A DNA stretch of 25,718 bases from an uncultured Eubacteriales bacterium (GTDB lineage Bacteria; Bacillota; Clostridia; Oscillospirales; Oscillospiraceae): assembly GCA_900549645.1 (NCBI GenBank), contig URPD01000024.1, positions 1 through 25,718 on the forward strand, written 5' to 3'. Both the position numbers and the translations under genes were made by a program. The notes beneath the pieces were generated by a model. The model searched no databases. It saw nothing but the letters and a program-made list of their open reading frames with translations, and had not been told where the DNA came from. Below, piece by piece: positions 1 through 8,580 of the stretch. Each line of letters starts with the position of its first letter. Within the stretch, counting starts at the first letter, position 1.

Positions 1-10
1 GGCGGATGAA

Positions 11-80
11 GCTTGTCAAAAAAAGTCCTCACAGGACTTTTTTGACAAGCTGAGAAGCGCCGGAAATTTCCGGCGCTTCT
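11..80 (+). terminator. tandem hairpins, terminator of a gene left of the window
   Basis: Two back-to-back stem-loops. The first has arms at 11-29 and 33-50 that pair throughout except for one extra A (seven A against six T). The second is a perfect 28-base palindrome at 53-80 followed by TTTTA, the usual form of an intrinsic terminator read rightward. The served gene would lie to the left and is not visible. Read leftward, the hairpins could also stop transcripts from the kinase-like gene ending at 294. Confidence 0.6.
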
Positions 81-112
81 TTTACGTTTCAGAGCATCTG
101 CAAAAATAACGC

Positions 113-267
113 TGTCACTGGCTTCGCAATCCGTATCCTTTCTCTGCCGTGCAAAACTCTGCTGCACACTTAAGGAGAACGGATTCCCACGTCGCTTCGC
201 TCAACGCGACGGCGGCATACCACGATTCATTGACTTGCCGCCTAGTCCCTTTAGGGGGGGAATGACA
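113..267. repeat. degenerate interspersed inverted-repeat element
   Basis: Noncoding stretch bounded by TGTCA at 113-117 and TGACA at 263-267. Positions 180-202 match the reverse complement of 465-487 of the 16.4-kb element at 20 of 23 positions (my alignment by eye: 180-202 against the reverse complement of 16465-16487). It also shares the CGCAATCCG core at 125-133. I read it as a decayed copy of the repeat family seen intact at 16451-16578. No gene is supported between 1 and 293; the short ORFs here fall in repeat sequence. Confidence 0.45.
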
Positions 268-293
268 CGGCGTTTTGCGCTTCGTTGCTCGCC

Positions 294-1355
294 TTAGTCC
301 ATATATTTCCCAGCGAAGAAGTCCTCAGGGAGGCAGTTTGCGAAAGCGGTATACAGCGCGGCGGCGCCGAGCTTATAAGCTTCCGGCTCGCAGCGCATGA
401 CGCGGCTGACCGGAATTCCCTTCGAGAGCGCGATGCGTATGGTCGTGCCCACATCCTCGCGGCTTTCAATGTGCAGGCTGCCGTTGTGCTTCTCCGCGAC
501 TGCGCGCACAAGCTCCAGCCCAAGCCCCGCGCCGTGGCTGAGGTTTATCAGCTCCGGACTGCGCTCCACGTCCCTGAACAGGGCGTTCATCGCGGCCTGC
601 GGCATTCCGCAGCCGTCGTCGGCGATGGAGAGGATGACGCTGTCGTTCCGGTCGAGCAGACTTATGCTTATCCGCGTGAGACCTGAGGCGTGCTCGATGC
701 AGTTTGAGATCACGTTGGTCACGGCCTGCTGCAAAAGCTCGCGGTCGGCGGAAATCTCGATATGTTCGGGCATGTTAAGGCTGAAATCTATCTCACCGAA
801 CAGCTCGTGCGTCTCGTCCACGATGTTCGAGCACATACACGCGACGTCGAGCATAACGGGCTGGAACGGGCAGCTGCCGGATGCGAGGCTGTGCAGAGTC
901 GAAATATTCCCGAACATGCGGGAAAAGATATAGTATGAGCGCGTGGCGCTGATGAAGCATTTCAGCAGATCGTCGTCCCCGAGCTGTTCGGCGCGGCTGC
1001 GGCCGATGCTGCACGCGAGGTTTATGCTCATCAGCGTACTGCGCGCGGCGCCGAGAAACGTGTCGTTCAGCACAGGCTTGCGGGTGCTTGTCGGCGTGAC
1101 GAATATGATCTGCCCCTCGCCCATCGGGGCGACACGGACGGCGTACCGCGCGCTGCCGATGCCGACCTCCGAGATGTAGTTCGCCGCCTGCGAGCCGGAG
1201 GCTTCGCTGCCGATGACGGAGCGGACGCTCTGCCCGACGCAGGCGCTGCCGAAAATGCGCTTTGCCTCCGTGCTGGCCGATACGATTTTTGCGCGCCTTA
1301 CATACAGCGCGGCTTCATTGGTTAGCGCGAGGAACTGTTCTGCGATCTGATCCAT
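294..1355 (-). CDS. histidine-kinase-like ATPase with PAS-like N terminus
   Basis: About 353 residues. The C-terminal half has the GHKL ATPase motifs of sensor kinases: N box NVISNCIEHA at about 214-223, G1 box DDGCGM at about 246-251 and G2 box GAGLGLELV at about 275-283. Residues 10-90 look PAS-like. No membrane segment is seen, so it should be cytosolic. The dimerisation region lacks a canonical H-box: FLGAARSTLMSI aligns with the usual FLANxSHELRTP and puts Ser (about residue 106) where the phosphoacceptor His belongs. A tail of about 40 residues follows the ATPase domain. I chose the ATG at 1355, which has GGAG ten bases upstream; the upstream ATG at 1382 lacks a clear ribosome site. No response regulator gene is adjacent. 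It could be a non-phosphorylating regulator, an HPt-dependent kinase, or an anti-sigma-like ATPase; the function is not known. Confidence 0.8.
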   Translation of the reverse strand: MDQIAEQFLALTNEAALYVRRAKIVSASTEAKRIFGSACVGQSVRSVIGSEASGSQAANYISEVGIGSARYAVRVAPMGEGQIIFVTPTSTRKPVLNDTFLGAARSTLMSINLACSIGRSRAEQLGDDDLLKCFISATRSYYIFSRMFGNISTLHSLASGSCPFQPVMLDVACMCSNIVDETHELFGEIDFSLNMPEHIEISADRELLQQAVTNVISNCIEHASGLTRISISLLDRNDSVILSIADDGCGMPQAAMNALFRDVERSPELINLSHGAGLGLELVRAVAEKHNGSLHIESREDVGTTIRIALSKGIPVSRVMRCEPEAYKLGAAALYTAFANCLPEDFFAGKYMD

Positions 1356-1537
1356 ATGCTGCAAACTCCGTTCTGCCGTCATGCGGCGTTTTATTTCCGA
1401 ATAATTGCCGGCATGCGCCCGGCTCGTTTACTCCATTCTAACAAATCTCGACAAAATATACAATATCGAGCTTGAAAAAAGGCGAAAAAAGGCTAAATTT
1501 TCAGCACTTTTTTGGCAAAAATAGATAGGTGGAAATA

Positions 1538-1567
1538 TTGATTTTTGTTGATATTTTATGTTACAAT
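1538..1567 (+). promoter_or_regulatory. candidate promoter of the GAPDH gene
   Basis: TTGATT (1538-1543), 18 bases, TACAAT (1562-1567). This would give a leader of about 70 bases. The leader contains a GC-rich stem-loop around 1576-1601 (GGGGA paired with TCCCC, flanked by CAGC and GCTG) before the ribosome site GGAGG at 1632-1636. Confidence 0.45.
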
Positions 1568-1644
1568 TTAGACGGTCAGCAGGGGAGACGATCCCCGCGC
1601 TGAATGAGGCTTTTGTTTATTATTTATTTATGGAGGATACTAAT

Positions 1645-2670
1645 ATGATCAAAGTTGGCATCAATGGTTTCGGCCGCATCGGCTCTCTGGCTTTCAGAGC
1701 AGCTATCAAGTCTGACGATATCGAGGTTGTCGCTATCAACGCTCCCGGTCATCCCGCAAGCCAGCTGGCCTATTCCGTGAAGTACGACACCGTCCACGGC
1801 CGTTTCGACGGTACCGTCGAGGCCTGCGACGAAGAGAGCGTTCTCGTCGTTGACGGCAAGAAGGTCAAAGTCCTTTCCGATAACAAGTACCGTGATCCCG
1901 CTCTTATTCCTTGGGGCGAGCTTGGCGTAGAGTACGTTCTGGAGTGCACCGGCCGCTTCCTCACCAAGGAAGCCGCACAGCCCCATATCGACGCCGGCGC
2001 AAAGGTCGTCGTTATGTCCGGCCCTGCAAAGGATGACACCCCGATGTTCGTCTGCGGCGTCAACCTTGAGAAGTACACCCCCGACATGCAGTTCGTTTCC
2101 AACGCTTCCTGCACCACCAACTGCCTTGCTCCTATGGCAAAGGTTCTCAACGACAACTTCGGCATCGTCGAAGGCCTGATGACCACCGTTCACGCCTCCA
2201 CCGCCACCCAGTCCGTCGTTGACGGCTTCTCCAAGAAGAACTGGAGACTCGGCCGCTCCATCTACAACAACATCATCCCCACCTCCACCGGCGCTGCAAA
2301 GGCAGTCGGCAAGGTCATCCCCGAACTGAAGGGCAAGCTGACCGGCACCTCCATGCGTATCCCCTCCGGCGACGTCTCCATCGTTGACCTGACTGTCCGC
2401 CTTGAGAAGAGCGCAAGCTACGATGAGATCTGCGCGGCAATGAAGGCTGCTTCCGAAGGCTCCATGAAGGGCGTTCTGGAGTACGTTGACGAGGAAGTCG
2501 TTTCCTCCGACTTCAAGACCGATGCACACACCTCCATCTTCGACGCGAAGGCCGGCCTCGCTCTGAACGACAACTTTGTCAAGCTCATGGCTTGGTACGA
2601 CAACGAGTGGGGCTTCTCCAACAAGATGCTCGACCTGACCCGCCACATGGACAAGGTTCGCAAGGCATAA
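1645..2670 (+). CDS. gap: glyceraldehyde-3-phosphate dehydrogenase, type I
   Basis: A 341-residue enzyme of normal length that oxidises and phosphorylates glyceraldehyde 3-phosphate in glycolysis, in the cytosol. The N-terminal dinucleotide fold shows GINGFGRIG at 5-13. The catalytic Cys156 lies in SNASCTTNC and the base-partner His183 in TTVHAST. The C-terminal half follows the E. coli GapA type (NIIPTSTGAAKAVGK, WYDNEWGFSNK). The ATG at 1645 has GGAGG eight bases upstream; a longer upstream reading (from 1558) has no ribosome site. Odd point: the residue after Asn32, normally Asp in NAD-specific enzymes (VVAIND), is Ala33 here, which may relax cofactor choice. It is monocistronic, with its own promoter and terminator, and no other glycolytic gene follows. 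Confidence 0.97.
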   Translation: MIKVGINGFGRIGSLAFRAAIKSDDIEVVAINAPGHPASQLAYSVKYDTVHGRFDGTVEACDEESVLVVDGKKVKVLSDNKYRDPALIPWGELGVEYVLECTGRFLTKEAAQPHIDAGAKVVVMSGPAKDDTPMFVCGVNLEKYTPDMQFVSNASCTTNCLAPMAKVLNDNFGIVEGLMTTVHASTATQSVVDGFSKKNWRLGRSIYNNIIPTSTGAAKAVGKVIPELKGKLTGTSMRIPSGDVSIVDLTVRLEKSASYDEICAAMKAASEGSMKGVLEYVDEEVVSSDFKTDAHTSIFDAKAGLALNDNFVKLMAWYDNEWGFSNKMLDLTRHMDKVRKA

Positions 2671-2691
2671 GTCACAGCTTAATAATTTTGC

Positions 2692-2722
2692 CCCCGCTTC
2701 CCATTTGGGAAGCGGGGTTTCC
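2692..2722 (+). terminator. intrinsic terminator of gap
   Basis: Perfect 12-base stem (2692-2703 with 2706-2717, CCCCGCTTCCCA) with a two-base loop, followed by TTTCCCTTTTT. It lies 22 bases after the gap stop codon. Confidence 0.85.
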
Positions 2723-2781
2723 CTTTTTCAGACCGGTACATAAACAGTAGGAAAATGAACACACCTTTTAGTGAACAGTTG

Positions 2782-2810
2782 TTGTTCTCTAAAAGGGTGT
2801 ATGCTATAAT
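2782..2810 (+). promoter_or_regulatory. candidate promoter of the zinc-finger/nuclease gene
   Basis: TTGTTC (2782-2787), 17 bases, perfect TATAAT (2805-2810). The promoter overlaps an imperfect inverted repeat, ACACCTTTTAG near 2761 against CTAAAAGGGTGT ending at 2800, with an inner GAAC/GTTC pair. That repeat could be an operator or a leader hairpin. Confidence 0.5.
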
Positions 2811-2856
2811 AGCACTGCCATGTAAAAAGTATCAGTCTTTTGGAGATATATAAATC

Positions 2857-4650
2857 ATGCAAGAAACACCTAAACAATATGTGAGCGAGAGCGAATTACT
2901 TATGCGGGAATGGGATTATGAAAGTAACTCCGCATTAGGTTTTTCACCCGATGCTCTTGGTATAAACAGTAGCCAAATAGTTCGTTGGATATGTCCGAAG
3001 GGTCATAAATACGATATGCGTATTGCAGATAAGGCTCAAGGTCAAGGTTGTCCTATATGTTTGAACAGGCGTATCTTTTCTGGGTATAATGACTTAGCAA
3101 CAACAAATCCCGACCTGCTTGACCAATGGGATTATCAAAAAAATGATATAAGTCCTCGGCAAGTAAGTCGCGGTTCTGGGAAAAAAGTATGGTGGAAATG
3201 CAGTAAAGGACATAGCTATCAGCAGGCAATCAGTAAAAAAACATCTCGAAATTTCGGGTGTCCCGTTTGTTCTGGACATCTCACAGTTTCGGGCGTTAAT
3301 GATTTCGCAACTTGCTATCCAACACTGGCTAAAGAATGGCACCACACAAAAAATGGGAGTTTAAAACCGTCTGATGTTTCAAAGAAAAATGGGAAAAAAA
3401 TCTGGTGGATCTGCAATTTTGGGCACGAGTGGCAAGCTACTCCACATGACAGGGTAACAAGCAATACTGGTTGTCCGGTTTGCAATAAACGTAGACAAAC
3501 ATCATTTGCCGAACAAGCCATATTTTTTTATGTAAAAAAGCTGTACCCCGATGCTATAAACCGTTTCCGTGACATTTTTGACAATGGTATGGAGCTGGAT
3601 ATTTATGTGCCGTCAATCCATTTAGCGATTGAGTTTGACGGTGCAGCGTGGCATGATACTGAAGAAGCGCACAAAAAAGAACGGCAAAAATATGATATTT
3701 GCAGGGAAAAAGAGATCACATTATTTCGAGTCAAAGAACGAACAGAAGAAAATTGGAAAGATGTTGCTGATGTTGTTTACACTGTCCCCAAAAAGGGCAA
3801 AGCAGAATTACAATTAACAATCCAGACAATTATTGATTCAATAGATGTCGACTCAAATATGTGGACGCGCAAAAATTCCCAACGTATCCACAGTGCAGTG
3901 ATAGTAGACTTGGAGCGCGATGCAAATGAAATACGTGAATATCTTTCGCCAATTAAAAATTCACTTGCAGCTCAGAGACCGGACCTTGTGAAAGAATGGA
4001 ATTCCGAAAGAAACGGCAATTTACTTCCGGAAATGTTCGGCATCAATTCCAATGATAAAGTCTGGTGGAAATGTTCAACGTGCGGCCATGAATGGCAAAC
4101 GACAATCATACATCGCGGTGGCAAACGGCAAAGTGGATGTCCAGAGTGTGCAAAACAGAAACGCGGTGAAACTTTTACCAAGCGTAGGGTTTGCGAGCGT
4201 GGCTCCTTAGCAGAAGGAAATCCCGCATTAGCATTAGAGTGGCATCCATCAAAAAATGGGAATCTTACACCCGCGGATATTACCGAAAAGCGTTTTGCCA
4301 ATGTATGGTGGAAATGCCCAAAATGCGGCTATGAATGGGAAGCGTCTCCAAATAATAGAAGTAAAGGGGTAGGCTGCCCGTGTTGCAGTGGTAGAGTCCC
4401 TAAAATCGGAAAAAATGATTTGAAAACGTTATACCCAGAGCTGGTAAAAGAATGGAATTATGAGAAAAATGGAGAATTAATGCCTGAATCTTTCCTCCCT
4501 AAAAGCGGGAAAAAGGTTTGGTGGCGTTGTAGTATATGCGGGAATGAATGGGAAGCAACTATAAAGAATCGGACGAATGGTCATGGTTGTCCCAATTATC
4601 GAACCCATGTTTCGTCAGGTCAATATAGTATTGACGACTTTTCAGTTTAA
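2857..4650 (+). CDS. zinc-ribbon (DUF4379-like) repeat protein with Vsr-like nuclease domain
   Basis: 597 residues, with six treble-clef-type zinc-binding repeats arranged three on each side of a nuclease-like domain. Repeats 1-3 use CxxGH...CPxC (Cys46/65/68, Cys115/135/138, Cys186/206/209). Repeats 4-6 use CxxCG...CPxC (starting at Cys406, Cys487, Cys558). Each is preceded by a motif like DLVKEWNxxKNG...KVWWKC. The last repeat reads CPNY, so its fourth ligand (position 581) is Tyr. Residues 215-295 resemble the PD-(D/E)xK/Vsr-DUF559 fold: ELDIYVPSIHLAIEFDGAAWH at 246-266, giving Asp248, Glu259, Asp261 and His266 as candidate catalytic residues. Such proteins are usually annotated only as zinc-ribbon domain proteins; a DNA-binding nuclease in defence or mobility is my inference. 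Base composition is clearly AT-richer than its neighbours and it has its own promoter and terminator, so acquisition by transfer is likely. GGAG lies 11 bases before the ATG. Confidence 0.88.
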   Translation: MQETPKQYVSESELLMREWDYESNSALGFSPDALGINSSQIVRWICPKGHKYDMRIADKAQGQGCPICLNRRIFSGYNDLATTNPDLLDQWDYQKNDISPRQVSRGSGKKVWWKCSKGHSYQQAISKKTSRNFGCPVCSGHLTVSGVNDFATCYPTLAKEWHHTKNGSLKPSDVSKKNGKKIWWICNFGHEWQATPHDRVTSNTGCPVCNKRRQTSFAEQAIFFYVKKLYPDAINRFRDIFDNGMELDIYVPSIHLAIEFDGAAWHDTEEAHKKERQKYDICREKEITLFRVKERTEENWKDVADVVYTVPKKGKAELQLTIQTIIDSIDVDSNMWTRKNSQRIHSAVIVDLERDANEIREYLSPIKNSLAAQRPDLVKEWNSERNGNLLPEMFGINSNDKVWWKCSTCGHEWQTTIIHRGGKRQSGCPECAKQKRGETFTKRRVCERGSLAEGNPALALEWHPSKNGNLTPADITEKRFANVWWKCPKCGYEWEASPNNRSKGVGCPCCSGRVPKIGKNDLKTLYPELVKEWNYEKNGELMPESFLPKSGKKVWWRCSICGNEWEATIKNRTNGHGCPNYRTHVSSGQYSIDDFSV

Positions 4651-4659
4651 ACATCTCTT

Positions 4660-4695
4660 ACACCGCATTCCAAACGGAATGCGGTGTTATTTTTT
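4660..4695 (+). terminator. intrinsic terminator of the zinc-finger/nuclease gene
   Basis: Perfect 12-base stem (ACACCGCATTCC at 4660-4671 with 4676-4687), loop AAAC, followed by TATTTTTT. It separates this gene from the heat-shock operon. Confidence 0.88.
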
Positions 4696-4775
4696 CTGCT
4701 CATAGGGTCGGGAGAAAAATTTATATATAATATTGTACAAAATGTGAATTTTATGAAACATCGGCGCAGAAGCTA

Positions 4776-4804
4776 TTGACAGAATCGTGCGCGGGTGGTA
4801 TATT
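4776..4804 (+). promoter_or_regulatory. sigma-A promoter of the heat-shock operon
   Basis: Perfect TTGACA (4776-4781), exactly 17 bases, TATATT (4799-4804). The -10 box overlaps the first bases of the CIRCE operator, the standard arrangement for HrcA repression of a vegetative promoter. Confidence 0.88.
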
Positions 4805-4852
4805 AGCACTCGAAAGGTAAGAGTGCCAACAGTCCGGAAAAGCGAGTGCTAA
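4803..4852 (+). promoter_or_regulatory. CIRCE operator for HrcA, with an extra half-site
   Basis: TTAGCACTC (4803-4811), nine bases, GAGTGCCAA (4821-4829): the CIRCE consensus TTAGCACTC-N9-GAGTGCTAA with a single mismatch. A perfect third half-site, GAGTGCTAA, follows at 4844-4852. HrcA dimers binding here would block the promoter at 4776-4804 and thus the whole operon. Confidence 0.93.
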
Positions 4853-4867
4853 ACGGTGGATATTGAA

Positions 4868-5956
4868 ATGGTCATAAGCGATAGGAAAAAGAAAATACTT
4901 GCCGCTGTGGTCGATGAATATATCAAGACCGCGGAGCCCGTCGGCAGCAAGGCCATCGCACAGCACGCAGGGCTTGGCTGCTCCTCGGCGACGATACGCA
5001 ACGAGCTTGCGGAGCTTGTGGCGCTGGGCTATCTCGAACAGCCGCACACCTCCGCCGGCCGCGTACCCACCCCGCTTGGCTACCGGATGTACGTCAACGA
5101 GCTGATGGAAAAACAGAAGCTCTCTCTGGAAGAGACGGAGGAAATGAACCGCCGAATGAACCAGAAGATGCAGCAGCTCGACGACGCGATAAGCGACGTG
5201 AGCAAGCTTGTTTCCCAGCTTACCGACCTCCCCGCGCTGGCGCTGACAAGTCAGACCGCGGTGACGATCCGCAGGTTCGACTTGATATATGTTGACGCGA
5301 ACACCTTCATAATCGTTGTGATGCTCAGCAGCAACAGCGTCAAAAACCGTCTGGTGCATCTGCCCATCTCCGTTGACCAGAGCATGGTGCAGAAGCTGGC
5401 GACGCTCTTCAACGCCAGCTTCACCGGTATCACCGCCGACCAGATAACCCCGCTACTGATAAGCTCGACCGAGCGCGCCGCGGACGATACAATGGGGCTT
5501 GCAAGCGTGATAGCAGCGTTTGCGATAGAAGTCCTGACCGAGGCCAACACCCCCTCGGCTTACATCTCCGGCGAGAACCGGCTGCTGAGTCAGCCGGAGT
5601 TCCGCGACCCGGACAAGGCACATCGCCTGATGAGCTATCTGTCCGGCGGCGGATACATCCTCCCCCCCAGCGAGAGCATGGGCGGAACCGACGAGGTGCG
5701 AGTCCTCATCGGACCGGAAAATGTGGCCGAAGAGCTGAAGGACTCAAGCGTGGTCATCGCAAGCTATGACGCGGGCGACAACACGCGAGGTCTTATCGGC
5801 GTCGTCGGGCCGACGAGGATGGATTATTCCGCAGTGGCCGCGAAGCTCAGTTTCCTCGCCGCGGGCTTGTCCAAGCGGCTTGGCGGGGGAGAAGCCCCGC
5901 CGGAGGGAATGCATAACAAGCTGATAATTAAGGGAGATGATCCGAATGGCAGATAA
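4868..5956 (+). CDS. hrcA: heat-inducible transcription repressor HrcA
   Basis: About 362 residues, near the usual 340-350. HrcA binds CIRCE and represses class I heat-shock genes; GroEL is the known modulator of its folding. The N-terminal winged helix is clear: SDRKKKILAAVVDEYIKT, then PVGSKAIAQ and SSATIRNELAELVALGYLEQPHTSAGR in pieces over residues 4-70. The GAF-like and dimerisation domains follow, ending with RLIGVVGPTRMDYSAV-type sequence. I prefer the ATG at 4868, which has GGTGGA just upstream and gives the family-like start MVISDRKKK. A GTG at 4856 would add four residues. First gene of hrcA-grpE-dnaK-dnaJ; its end overlaps grpE by 11 bases, suggesting translational coupling. Confidence 0.96.
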   Translation: MVISDRKKKILAAVVDEYIKTAEPVGSKAIAQHAGLGCSSATIRNELAELVALGYLEQPHTSAGRVPTPLGYRMYVNELMEKQKLSLEETEEMNRRMNQKMQQLDDAISDVSKLVSQLTDLPALALTSQTAVTIRRFDLIYVDANTFIIVVMLSSNSVKNRLVHLPISVDQSMVQKLATLFNASFTGITADQITPLLISSTERAADDTMGLASVIAAFAIEVLTEANTPSAYISGENRLLSQPEFRDPDKAHRLMSYLSGGGYILPPSESMGGTDEVRVLIGPENVAEELKDSSVVIASYDAGDNTRGLIGVVGPTRMDYSAVAAKLSFLAAGLSKRLGGGEAPPEGMHNKLIIKGDDPNGR

Positions 5957-6548
5957 TAAGGACGAAAAGAAGACCGCTCCCCAGCAGGAGCAGGAAGTAA
6001 AAGAAGAGGTCAAGGAAGAGACCAAGTCCGCCGAAGCTCCGGAGGAAACGAAGGACGAGGCAAAGGACAAGAAGTCCAAAAAGGACGAGAAAAAGGCCGA
6101 AAAGAAGGAAGAGAAGAAACCCTCTCAGGCCGACGAGCTCAAGACCGCGAACGACAAGTATCTCCGCCTGATGGCCGAGTATGACAACTACCGCAAGCGC
6201 AGCCAGAAGGAAAAAGAGGGGCTGTACGGCGACATCAAGTCCGACACCGTCTCGAAGTTCCTTCCCGTGTATGACAATCTGGTTCGCGCACTGGCGCAGA
6301 GCACGGAGGACGAGGCTTACCGCAAGGGCGTTGAGATGATAATGAATCAGTTTAACACCACGCTCGAAAAGCTCGGCGTGAGCCGCATCGAGAGCCTTGG
6401 CCAGAAGTTCGACCCCAGCCTCCACAACGCAGTGATGCATGTGGACGACGAGGAAAAGGGCGAGAACGAGATCGTGGAAGTCTTTCAGGAAGGCTTCAAA
6501 TACGGCGAAAAAGTCATCCGCTTCGCCATGGTGAAGGTTGCGAACTAG
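5946..6548 (+). CDS. grpE: nucleotide exchange factor GrpE
   Basis: 200 residues. GrpE releases ADP from DnaK and resets the chaperone cycle in the cytosol. The first 65 or so residues are an extremely Lys/Glu-rich, probably disordered and then coiled-coil segment. The conserved core starts at YLRLMAEYDNYRKRSQKEKE and ends in the beta-domain with FDPSLHNAVMHVDDE and a C-terminal VIRFAMVKVAN, both typical of GrpE. The ATG at 5946 has AGGGAG nine bases upstream; the ATG at 5937 is too close to that site. It overlaps the end of hrcA. About 95 bases separate it from dnaK. Confidence 0.96.
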   Translation: MADNKDEKKTAPQQEQEVKEEVKEETKSAEAPEETKDEAKDKKSKKDEKKAEKKEEKKPSQADELKTANDKYLRLMAEYDNYRKRSQKEKEGLYGDIKSDTVSKFLPVYDNLVRALAQSTEDEAYRKGVEMIMNQFNTTLEKLGVSRIESLGQKFDPSLHNAVMHVDDEEKGENEIVEVFQEGFKYGEKVIRFAMVKVAN

Positions 6549-6644
6549 CCTTCACGTTGAATCAGGACTCAGCAGCGCGAGCTGTTAAGTTATATATTTA
6601 ATCTCAGTATAAAATTAATTCTTATATAATGGAGGAAATCAATT

Positions 6645-8504
<1,860 letters not shown>

Positions 8505-8524
8505 TCTTCCCCCGGCGAAATAAC

Positions 8525-8558
8525 CCATTGAGGCGAGGAATTATCCCCGCCTCAATGG
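8525..8558 (+). promoter_or_regulatory. intercistronic hairpin between dnaK and dnaJ
   Basis: Perfect 11-base arms CCATTGAGGCG (8525-8535) and CGCCTCAATGG (8548-8558), without a T tract. It is more likely an mRNA-stabilising or partial-attenuation element that keeps dnaK output above dnaJ than a full terminator. Confidence 0.6.
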
Positions 8559-8580
8559 TGCGTAATTAGGAGTCCAAGAT

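Noticed and set aside
1448..1462. A TTGTCGAG sequence on the leftward strand, near the kinase-like gene, resembling a Spo0A box
   Set aside because: Single near match (consensus TTGTCGAA) in AT-rich DNA with no second box; chance is likely.
6581..6620. A separate promoter between grpE and dnaK (TTAAGT, 17 bases, TATAAA)
   Set aside because: The -35 match is only half of the consensus in AT-rich sequence, and no second CIRCE is present there.
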